From Acidimicrobiaceae bacterium (GTDB lineage Bacteria > Actinomycetota > Acidimicrobiia > Acidimicrobiales > RAAP-2), in the NCBI GenBank assembly GCA_003141095.1, contig PLKM01000040.1, positions 35,536 to 69,933 of the forward strand: a DNA stretch of 34,398 nt. Reading direction: 5' to 3'. Position 1 is the first letter of the stretch; each line of letters starts with the position of its first letter. Of the stretch, positions 28,545 through 34,398 are shown one piece after another. The notes under the pieces are model-generated. The model worked only from the letters and a program-made list of their open reading frames with translations. It did not search any database and was not told the DNA's origin. Made by a program: the position numbers and the translations under genes.

Positions 28545-28921
28545 TACTTCGTTACCTTCTTCTTACCGGCGACTGTGCGCTTTGGTCCCTTGCGGGTACG
28601 AGCGTTGGTGCGAGTGCGCTGACCGCGAACGGGCAGGCCCTTACGATGGCGAATCCCCTGCAGGCAGTTGATCTCCATCTTGCGCTTGATGTCTTGTGCG
28701 ACGTCACGACGAAGGTCTCCCTCGACGGTGACGCTCTGGTCGATGTACGCGCGAAGCTTGTTGACGTCAGCTTCGGTGAGATCCTTCACGCGAGTGGACT
28801 CGTCGATTCCCGTCGCGGCGCAAATCTGCTGCGCGGTGGTGGGTCCGACTCCAAAAATATAAGTAAGTGAGATCACCGTTCGCTTCTCGCGTGGGATGTC
28901 TACTCCGGCAATACGGGCCAT
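28544..28921 (-). CDS. rpsM: 30S ribosomal protein S13
   Basis: A 125-residue 30S head protein starting [14 protein letters not shown], with [13 protein letters not shown] and the basic tail [19 protein letters not shown]. It lies 12 bases behind rpmJ and overlaps rpsK by one. Confidence 0.98.
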   Translation of the reverse strand: MARIAGVDIPREKRTVISLTYIFGVGPTTAQQICAATGIDESTRVKDLTEADVNKLRAYIDQSVTVEGDLRRDVAQDIKRKMEINCLQGIRHRKGLPVRGQRTRTNARTRKGPKRTVAGKKKVTK

Positions 28922-28933
28922 ATTCTTCCTCTC

Positions 28934-29047
28934 CTAGCCCTGGCGCTGCTTGTGACGCGGGTTCTCGCAGATCACGCGGACGTGACCCTCTCGGCGAATG
29001 ACTTTGCACTTCTCACACATCGCCTTAACACTGGCGCGAACCTTCAT
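28934..29047 (-). CDS. rpmJ: 50S ribosomal protein L36, zinc-binding form
   Basis: A 37-residue ribosomal protein that is easily missed. The minus strand reads [20 protein letters not shown] and ends [10 protein letters not shown] before a TAG. Cys11, Cys14, Cys27 and a His near 32 form the zinc ribbon of the C+ type. It sits between infA and rpsM, its universal place. The ribosome site is weak (AGAAAG). Confidence 0.96.
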   Translation of the reverse strand: MKVRASVKAMCEKCKVIRREGHVRVICENPRHKQRQG

Positions 29048-29080
29048 GTCGTTTCTTTCTCGATCTCTGTGGAACTTGAG

Positions 29081-29305
29081 TTATTTGTAGCGGTAGGTGA
29101 TGCGGCCGCGGGTCATGTCGTAGGGCGTAATCTCCACTTGCACCTTGTCACCGGGGAGGATACGGATGCGGTGCATGCGCATTTTTCCCGAACTGTGAGC
29201 GAGCACGGTGTAACCGTTCTCCAACTCGACGCGGAACATAGCATTTGGTAGAGGCTCGACGACGGTTCCCTCAACGGTAAACGCGTCTTCCTTTGGCTTA
29301 CTCAG
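29081..29305 (-). CDS. infA: translation initiation factor IF-1, probable CTG start
   Basis: A 74-residue OB-fold factor that occupies the ribosomal A site during initiation. Seen: [20 protein letters not shown] and the closing [19 protein letters not shown] region with the [10 protein letters not shown] end. The protein normally starts near (M)SKPKED, and here that codon is CTG at 29305-29303, seven bases after a perfect AAGGAG. No ATG, GTG or TTG lies between it and the conserved domain. Alternatives are TTG 29338 (poorly placed ribosome site) and ATG 29398, which overlaps the likely -10 box. The start codon is an inference; the gene identity is sure. It heads the long minus-strand run. Confidence 0.93.
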   Translation of the reverse strand: MSKPKEDAFTVEGTVVEPLPNAMFRVELENGYTVLAHSSGKMRMHRIRILPGDKVQVEITPYDMTRGRITYRYK

Positions 29306-29396
29306 GTTCTTTCTCCTTGTTACGGCACTGCGACGCAAAGGAGCAAGAAACTCCTTCACGGTAGGACCCCTGGGGTTTCCAAGAGGTCGGCTGACC

Positions 29397-29424
29397 ATTC
29401 TACCGAAAATCCCCCAGAACGCAA
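29397..29424 (-). promoter_or_regulatory. candidate promoter of the infA operon
   Basis: On the minus strand TTGCGT (29424-29419), 16 bases, then TAGAAT (29402-29397), a 5-of-6 match to the -10 consensus. Transcription would start near 29390, leaving a leader of about 85 bases before the infA CTG. Confidence 0.5.
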
Positions 29425-29481
29425 AACCCAGCCTTTTCGACCCGTCACGATTCCAGTAAAAAGCTGTGAAATAACCAAATT

Positions 29482-29495
29482 GTGACTGCAGACCC
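29482..29495. promoter_or_regulatory. DosR-box-like dyad upstream of the regulator module
   Basis: GTGACTGCAGACCC matches the core GGGACT-WW-AGTCCC of the mycobacterial DosR box at 10 of 12 half-site positions; the two central bases and the outer flanks do not fit. It ends 36 bases before the ATG of the split-barrel gene and so could serve autoregulation by the DosR-like protein encoded downstream. Candidate only. Confidence 0.4.
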
Positions 29496-29501
29496 TAGTG
29501 C

Positions 29502-29517
29502 CCCATTGGAAAATGGG
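29502..29517. repeat. short perfect inverted repeat CCCATT-GGAA-AATGGG
   Basis: Six-base arms around GGAA, a GNRA-type tetraloop if transcribed, 14 bases before the ATG of the split-barrel gene. It could be a leader hairpin or part of an operator. Confidence 0.35.
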
Positions 29518-29531
29518 TTCATGCTTGGTAG

Positions 29532-29924
29532 ATGACGGAGCCACGCAAAAGAGAGGCGTCTGGTGCTATTGAGCGCGACACCTGTCTTGATTTGCTCGAG
29601 GGCGCTCCACTCGCCCGCGTCGTTATTTCCGTGAAATGCCTGCCGGTCGCGCTTCCGGCTCGGATTTCCCTCGTTGATCGAGGCTACCTGCTCCTCGCCA
29701 GTTCCGACCCGGCTGTCCACCAGGCCGCGCAGCGAAAGGACGTGCTTTCCGTTCAAATTGATGGCCTCGATGACAACGGCATGGTGTGGTCGGTGATGGT
29801 GTCCGGCATTGGCAGTGTCGCGTCTGAAGACGAGCCCTTGAGCGGCCCGCTTCGTGAAGCACTCGACCACGGTGCCTCGCTCGTCATGCTCCCGCTCTCG
29901 GTAGTAGTGGGCCAGCACGGATAA
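29532..29924 (+). CDS. pyridoxamine 5'-phosphate oxidase-like split-barrel flavoprotein
   Basis: A 130-residue protein of the FMN-binding split-barrel fold (Pyridox_ox_2-like). Seen: the family pattern CLDLLEGAPLARVVISV, LPARISLVDRGYLLLASSDP, a Lys-Asp-Val-Leu strand and GMVWSVMVSGIGSV, which aligns with the family's WSV-x-V-x-G. Such proteins bind FMN, F420 or heme; the cofactor and reaction here are unknown. It is not PdxH, which is encoded at 15877-16488. It is first of three genes on the plus strand, 38 bases before the sensor kinase, suggesting a sensory or redox partner role. Confidence 0.75.
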   Translation: MTEPRKREASGAIERDTCLDLLEGAPLARVVISVKCLPVALPARISLVDRGYLLLASSDPAVHQAAQRKDVLSVQIDGLDDNGMVWSVMVSGIGSVASEDEPLSGPLREALDHGASLVMLPLSVVVGQHG

Positions 29925-29962
29925 TTTGGACAATTGCACGAAATCGTGTGCGATGCTGGGGT

Positions 29963-31099
29963 ATGGCGTATCACCGGATCCAGGAACCTGCGCGGCTTCA
30001 CGCCCTCATCGATGCCATCCTGCTCATCGAGGCTGACGCCAGCCTCTCGACCCTGCTGCTTCGCATTGTTGAGACGGCCACCAAACTGGTCGGTGCGCAG
30101 TACGGTGCGCTCGGCGTGCTCGCCAGTAACGGCGAGACGCTCTCGCGGTTCATCACTTACGGCATGGACGATGACCAGATTGCGCTCATCGGTGAGAGCC
30201 CGCAGGGAAGCGGGCTGCTCGGAGAGACGATTCGCCTCGCCAAGCCCCTGCGTGTCGACGAACTGAGCGAGCACGAGAGCTCGTCCGGATTCCCACCCAA
30301 TCACCCCCCGATGCACCGGTTCCTCGGAGTGCCGGTGAAGACCGGCACCGGACGCATTTACGGCAACCTGTACCTCACGGACCCGCTCGACGGATCACCG
30401 TTTAGCCAGTCTGATCAAGACCTTGTCGAGGCCTTCGGTCGCGCCGCGGGCATCGTCATTGATCAGGCCCTGCTGCGCACGCACATGCGAGAGTTCACCT
30501 TGAGCGAGGAACGAGAGCGCATAGCGCGTGATCTTCACGACACCGTCATTCAACGGCTCTTCGGCGTGGGGCTGTCGTTGCAGTTGTCCCTGAGCGGGCA
30601 GATCGAGGACTCGGTGCGCGAACGCATTGACAAGTCCCTCGACGATCTCAACGAAACCATTCACGAGATTCGAACCACCATCTTCGAGATCGACCAGGAA
30701 GACGAGCAGGAGATTTCGCTGGAACGTCGCATCAGCGCGCTCACCGTTGAGGTCGGATCTCGCCTTGGGGTCTACGCCCATCTCGTCATGGCGCCGGGCA
30801 TCAGCGACGACGTGGGCGTGCGCTGCGCGCAACACGCGCTGCAGGCCCTGCGAGAGATTCTCTCCAATATCGTGCGCCACTCGCAGGCGAGCATTGTCGA
30901 CGTCAACGTCGCCATTGAGGGCAATATGCTGGTACTCACCGTCAAGGACAACGGCGTGGGTTTTAACCAAACGAGCGGTTCGGGAAGCGGCCTTCGCAAT
31001 CTGGCGTCGCGAGCTCGCGACGTCGGTGGCGAGTGTTCCATTAGCTCCGAGCTCGGGCGTGGCACACTTGTCCAGTGGACCGCCAACCGATTGGACTGA
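29963..31099 (+). CDS. DosS/DosT-like GAF sensor histidine kinase
   Basis: A 378-residue cytoplasmic sensor kinase: one GAF domain (about 10-165), a HisKA_3 dimerisation helix with phospho-His192 in RIARDLHDTVIQRLF, and a HATPase_c domain (ALREILSNIVRHSQAS N-box, DNGVGF, GSGSGLRNLASRA). It reads closely like mycobacterial DosS/DosT but has one GAF instead of two. SGFPPNHPPMHRFLGVPV puts a His (codon 30302-30304, His114) where DosS has heme ligand His149, and LYLTD keeps the distal Tyr171. DosS Glu87 aligns with a Gly, as in DosT. Heme binding is thus plausible but inferred. No transmembrane segment is seen. ATG 29963 is my choice; GTG 29948 is an alternative. The response regulator follows after one base. 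Confidence 0.88.
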   Translation: MAYHRIQEPARLHALIDAILLIEADASLSTLLLRIVETATKLVGAQYGALGVLASNGETLSRFITYGMDDDQIALIGESPQGSGLLGETIRLAKPLRVDELSEHESSSGFPPNHPPMHRFLGVPVKTGTGRIYGNLYLTDPLDGSPFSQSDQDLVEAFGRAAGIVIDQALLRTHMREFTLSEERERIARDLHDTVIQRLFGVGLSLQLSLSGQIEDSVRERIDKSLDDLNETIHEIRTTIFEIDQEDEQEISLERRISALTVEVGSRLGVYAHLVMAPGISDDVGVRCAQHALQALREILSNIVRHSQASIVDVNVAIEGNMLVLTVKDNGVGFNQTSGSGSGLRNLASRARDVGGECSISSELGRGTLVQWTANRLD

Positions 31100-31100
31100 A

Positions 31101-31745
31101 ATGATCCGACTGCTTCTTGTTGACGACCACGAAATAGTGCGTCGCGGACTGCGCGAACTACTCGAGACCAACGAGGACCTGTCCGTTATCGCCGAGGCCG
31201 GGTCGCTCGAAGAGGCACTCGCATTGGGGCTCGACGACATCGACGTCGCCGTCCTCGACGTCCGCCTGCCCGACGGTAGCGGCGTCGATCTTTGTCGACT
31301 GCTCCACGAGAAGCGGGCCGATCTGGCCTGTCTCATGCTGACCTCCTTCGCCGACAACGAGGCGCTCAACGCCTCGATGCTCGCCGGCGCACGCGGCTAC
31401 GTGCTCAAGAACGTGCGCGGTGACGACCTCGTCACTTCAATTCGTCGGGTGGCGGCGGGTGAAACGCTGGTCACTGACGAGCAGCTGGAGCGGGCGCGCG
31501 AGCGCCTACGCCGCCAGATCACCGAGGACATCCGCCTCGAGAGTTTGAGCGGGCAAGAGCGAAAGATCCTCGAACTGCTCAGTGAGGGGCTCAGCAATCG
31601 AGAGATCGCTGAAGTGATGTTCTTGGCGGAAAAGACCGTGAAGAACTACGTGTCGAACCTGCTCGCCAAGTTGGGCTTCCAGCGCCGCACCGAGGCCGCG
31701 CTCTTCGCGCAGCGTCAGTTCGACCGCGCGCACCCGGACAACTAG
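31101..31745 (+). CDS. NarL/FixJ-type response regulator, DosR-like
   Basis: A 214-residue DNA-binding regulator, partner of the kinase just upstream. The receiver domain has Asp8/Asp9, phospho-acceptor Asp53 (VLDVRLPDGSG), Thr81 and Lys103. The C-terminal LuxR-type helix-turn-helix (about 147-205) contains FLAEKTVKNYVSNLLAKLG, almost the same as DosR of M. tuberculosis, and Lys178, Lys181 and Asn182 match DosR Lys179, Lys182 and Asn183, which contact DNA. A similar binding site is therefore expected. The TAG stop overlaps the stop of convergent map by four bases in all (CTAG, 31742-31745). Confidence 0.92.
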   Translation: MIRLLLVDDHEIVRRGLRELLETNEDLSVIAEAGSLEEALALGLDDIDVAVLDVRLPDGSGVDLCRLLHEKRADLACLMLTSFADNEALNASMLAGARGYVLKNVRGDDLVTSIRRVAAGETLVTDEQLERARERLRRQITEDIRLESLSGQERKILELLSEGLSNREIAEVMFLAEKTVKNYVSNLLAKLGFQRRTEAALFAQRQFDRAHPDN

Positions 31746-32482
31746 GAGATCGTAAAGACTTCCGGGCCGTTGTCGGTGACGGCAATGGTGTGCTCGAAGT
31801 GCGCCGAAAGTTGACCGTCTCGGGTCACCACCGACCAACCGTCATCGAGCTCGTACGTGTCGTACGAGCCAACGTTCACCATGGGCTCAATGGCGAAGAC
31901 CATGCCCTCTTTGAGGGTTGGTCCCGGAGTTCCCGGCCAGTAGTTGGGCACCTGGGGACTCTCGTGCATGGCCGTTCCGATCGCGTGGCCAACGTACTCG
32001 CGCACCACGGAGAAACCGGCGGCTTCGGCGACGTTTTGCACGGCCCGACCAACCTCGTGCAATCGGTTGCCGATCACGAGTTGATCAATGCCGGCCCACA
32101 ACGAACGCTCCGTGACGTCAATGAGGCGCTGCGCGACGTCGCTGATCTGTCCAACGCCGGCGGTGTAGGCGGCGTCACCGTGATAGCCCTCGATGATCGC
32201 CCCGCAGTCAATTGAGATGATGTCGCCCTCTTTGAGCTTGTAGGTACCCGGGATGCCGTGCACGATCATGTCGTTGGGGCTGGTGCAGATCACCGCGGGA
32301 AAGCCGTGATAGTTCAGGAAATTCGAACGGGCCCCGCGCTTAGCGAGGACTTCTGCGGCGACCTCATTCAGCTCCAGCGTCGTAATCCCGGGGCGAATGG
32401 CGGCCCTCGTGGCCTCGTGCATCTCAGCCACCACCTTGCCGGCCTTGCGCATCTTGTTCAGCTCATCCGGTGAACGCCTCAC
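31742..32482 (-). CDS. map: methionine aminopeptidase, type I
   Basis: Removes the initiator methionine from new proteins. The 246-residue enzyme has the five metal ligands in order: Asp in SIDCGA, Asp in HGDAAYT, His in GHAIGTAMHE, Glu in FAIEPM and Glu in EHTIAV. It lacks the N-terminal zinc-finger/SH3 extension (class Ia). The start is GTG 32482, overlapping the adk stop as GTGA. It is third in secY-adk-map; the usual next gene, infA, is displaced by about 2.4 kb. Confidence 0.96.
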   Translation of the reverse strand: MRRSPDELNKMRKAGKVVAEMHEATRAAIRPGITTLELNEVAAEVLAKRGARSNFLNYHGFPAVICTSPNDMIVHGIPGTYKLKEGDIISIDCGAIIEGYHGDAAYTAGVGQISDVAQRLIDVTERSLWAGIDQLVIGNRLHEVGRAVQNVAEAAGFSVVREYVGHAIGTAMHESPQVPNYWPGTPGPTLKEGMVFAIEPMVNVGSYDTYELDDGWSVVTRDGQLSAHFEHTIAVTDNGPEVFTIS

Positions 32483-33138
32483 GCCAGACCCTTGTCGTGA
32501 ACCACGGCTTCGATGGCCCTGGTGACGTCGTCGGGGCTCTGGTCCCCGTCAACCGTGACCAGAAGCCCCCGCGAGCCGTAAAAGGACAGCAGCGGCTCGG
32601 TGTCTCGTTCGTAGGCCTCGAGACGCTTGCGAATGGCGTCGGGCTGGTCGTCTTCGCGCTGGATGACGTCGCCCCCGCAGTTGGCGCACGTCCCCGATAT
32701 TGCCTCGATGTCGCTGTCCTTGTAGATCGCCCCACACTCTTGGCAGACACGTCGCGACGAGAGTCGCTCGGTAACGAGGCTCACCGGCACGTCGAGGTTG
32801 ATGCAGAGCTTGATGCCGTCGTCACCCAGTAGCGCCTCGAGCGCCTCGGCCTGAGCGAGCGTGCGCGGGAATCCGTCGAGCAGGGCGCCCTTCTGGGCGT
32901 CGGCCTGCTTGAAACGCTCGTCGACCAGACGAATCACGAGCTCGTCGGAGACCAACGCGCCGGCGTTCATGACGCTGGCGACTTCGAGACCGAGCGGCGT
33001 ACCGGCCTTGACGGCGCCTCGAAGGATGTCACCCGTCGACACGTGAGGGATGGCGTACGCTTTCGCGAGATGCTTGCACTGCGTTCCCTTGCCTGCGCCC
33101 TGTTTGCCGAGAATAACGAGGTTTAGACGTGCCGGCAT
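32479..33138 (-). CDS. adk: adenylate kinase, zinc-LID form
   Basis: Interconverts 2 ADP with ATP and AMP. The 219-residue long-form enzyme has a P-loop GKQGAGKGT (11-19) with Gln where Pro is usual, DGFPRTLAQAEAL, and a LID with Cys132, Cys135, Cys151 and Cys154 (CQEC...CANC) that should hold structural zinc. It lies two bases behind secY and overlaps map by four. Confidence 0.96.
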   Translation of the reverse strand: MPARLNLVILGKQGAGKGTQCKHLAKAYAIPHVSTGDILRGAVKAGTPLGLEVASVMNAGALVSDELVIRLVDERFKQADAQKGALLDGFPRTLAQAEALEALLGDDGIKLCINLDVPVSLVTERLSSRRVCQECGAIYKDSDIEAISGTCANCGGDVIQREDDQPDAIRKRLEAYERDTEPLLSFYGSRGLLVTVDGDQSPDDVTRAIEAVVHDKGLA

Positions 33139-33140
33139 AG

Positions 33141-34398
33141 CTAACGCTTCAGGAAGCCTTCGTAGTTGCGCATCATGAGCTGCGAGTCAATCTGGCGCAT
33201 GGTCTCCAGGGCAACACCCACCGCGATCAGCAGGGTCGTTCCGTAGTACGGGAACTTGTTGATGTTCCACAGGGCCATCAAGATACTCGGCACCACCGCG
33301 ACCGACGCGAGGAAGAGAGCGCCGACCACCGTGATTCGACTCAGCATCTTCGCAAAGTACTTCTCGGTGGGCATGCCCGGACGGATACCGGGAACGAAAC
33401 CACCCTGCTGGCGCAGCATTTCGGCCTGCTGGTGCGGCTCGAAGGCAATGTACACGTAGAAGAACGTGAAGGCCAGGATCAGGATGAAGTCCGAGGCGAT
33501 GTAGAAGAAGCTCGTCGGGTGCAGCGACGAGTTCACGAAGTTCTGGAAGCCGGTCCAGGGCACGATGTTCGACAGCAACACCGGGATGTAGAGAACCGAC
33601 GACGCGAAGATGATCGGGATAACGCCCGACTGGTTCACCTTCAGAGGAATGTACGTGGAGTTGCCGCCCATCTCCTTTCGCCCGACGACGCGTCGGGCGA
33701 AGGTCACCGGAATTCGGCGTTGACCGTTATCCATGAAGACAATCAAGACGAGCAGCCCGATCGAGATCACAAAGATGATGAAGAACTTCGTTGGCCCCCC
33801 CTCGCTCCAGACGGCCTTGCCGCCCGAGGGCAGACCCGCCACCACGTTCGCGAAGATCAAAAGGCTCATGCCCTGGCCGATGCCGCGCTGGGTGATGAGC
33901 TCGGCGAGCCACATGACGAACGCAGTTCCCGCGGTCATGATGGCGACCATAAACAGGCCGAGCCAAAGGTTGAACTTGGGGATGAGGTCGATGTTGAAGC
34001 CCAGCAGCGCCTGGTCGTGCCCGTGGAACGCGTAGATGAGACCCGTTGACTGCAATAACGCCAACGCGATGGTCAGGTAACGAGTGGTCTGCGTGATCCG
34101 CTTCTGGCCCACCGCACCCTGGTCGCGCCACTCGCCGAGTTTGGGAATGACCGTGGTGAGCAGCTGGATCACGATGGAACTCGTGATGTAGGGCATCACG
34201 CCTAGACCAAAGACGGCCAACCGCGTGAGCGCGCCGCCCGAGAACAGGTTCAAGAATCCGAGGACCCCACTCGCGCCAGCCTTGGACTGGAGCAGTTGAA
34301 CCTGCGACCAGCTCACGCCAGGAATGGGCAGGTTCGCCCCTAACTGGTAGAGGCAGATGATCGCAATCGTGAACAAGACCTTGTTGCGAAGGTCCGGT
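33141..34398 (-). CDS. secY: preprotein translocase subunit SecY (5' partial)
   Basis: The pore subunit of the SecYEG channel. The frame continues to the right edge, where it reads PDLRNKVLFTIAIICLYQLGANLPIPG, so roughly 10-20 N-terminal residues lie outside. About ten membrane helices are visible, with the plug-region text LNLFSGGALTRLAVFGLGVMPYITSSI, the loop RRVVGRKEMGGNSTYIPLKVNQSGVIP and the family end MRNYEGFLKR. It heads secY-adk-map. Confidence 0.97.
   Translation of the reverse strand, partial: PDLRNKVLFTIAIICLYQLGANLPIPGVSWSQVQLLQSKAGASGVLGFLNLFSGGALTRLAVFGLGVMPYITSSIVIQLLTTVIPKLGEWRDQGAVGQKRITQTTRYLTIALALLQSTGLIYAFHGHDQALLGFNIDLIPKFNLWLGLFMVAIMTAGTAFVMWLAELITQRGIGQGMSLLIFANVVAGLPSGGKAVWSEGGPTKFFIIFVISIGLLVLIVFMDNGQRRIPVTFARRVVGRKEMGGNSTYIPLKVNQSGVIPIIFASSVLYIPVLLSNIVPWTGFQNFVNSSLHPTSFFYIASDFILILAFTFFYVYIAFEPHQQAEMLRQQGGFVPGIRPGMPTEKYFAKMLSRITVVGALFLASVAVVPSILMALWNINKFPYYGTTLLIAVGVALETMRQIDSQLMMRNYEGFLKR

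Overview
This 34.4 kb window is a dense, high-GC bacterial chromosome segment made almost entirely of housekeeping genes. It most likely comes from an actinobacterium outside the mycobacteria/corynebacteria; Acidimicrobiia or a relative is my best guess, not proven. The reasons are the decaprenyl-phosphoribose epimerase pair DprE1/DprE2, a CBS-less GuaB3, an MMPL transporter, a DosR-like two-component system, and the order rplM-rpsI-glmM-glmS-acpS-alr-tsaE-tsaB-rimI-tsaD followed by groES-groEL and guaB3-guaA, which resembles known actinobacterial synteny. I see no rRNA, tRNA, CRISPR, insertion sequence or prophage.

Layout. 1-1984 (+): dprE1 (cut by the left edge) and dprE2, which make decaprenyl-phosphoarabinose. 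1981-3216 (-): a membrane-anchored phosphodiester glycosidase-family protein. 3294-9140 (-): pcrA/uvrD, guaA, guaB3 (overlapping starts and stops) and a CoA-type Nudix hydrolase. 9225-11387 (+): an MMPL transporter. 11388-12492: an AT-richer pocket holding a BcrC-type undecaprenyl pyrophosphate phosphatase and the window's only long gene-free stretch. 12493-14530 (-): terminator, groEL, groES and an imperfect CIRCE operator. 14669-15880 (+): an MFS exporter. 15877-29305 (-): a run of 20 closely packed genes from infA through ribosomal proteins, rpoA, truA, amino-sugar and D-alanine synthesis, a family 4 uracil-DNA glycosylase, the t6A genes and pdxH. 29532-31745 (+): a flavin split-barrel protein, a GAF histidine kinase and a NarL/DosR-type regulator. 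31742-34398 (-): map, adk and secY (cut by the right edge).

The most interesting region is 29397-31745. A three-gene DosR/DosS-like module on the opposite strand sits exactly between map and infA, which are adjacent in the usual secY-adk-map-infA-rpmJ-rpsM order. The kinase has a single GAF domain that keeps the residues aligning with the heme-ligand His and distal Tyr of mycobacterial DosS/DosT. A DosR-box-like dyad lies in front of the module, and infA facing it seems to start at CTG. Other points are an Ala at the benzothiazinone-target Cys of DprE1, three convergent gene pairs that each overlap by exactly four bases through shared stop codons, and a terminator-like hairpin just upstream of guaB3.
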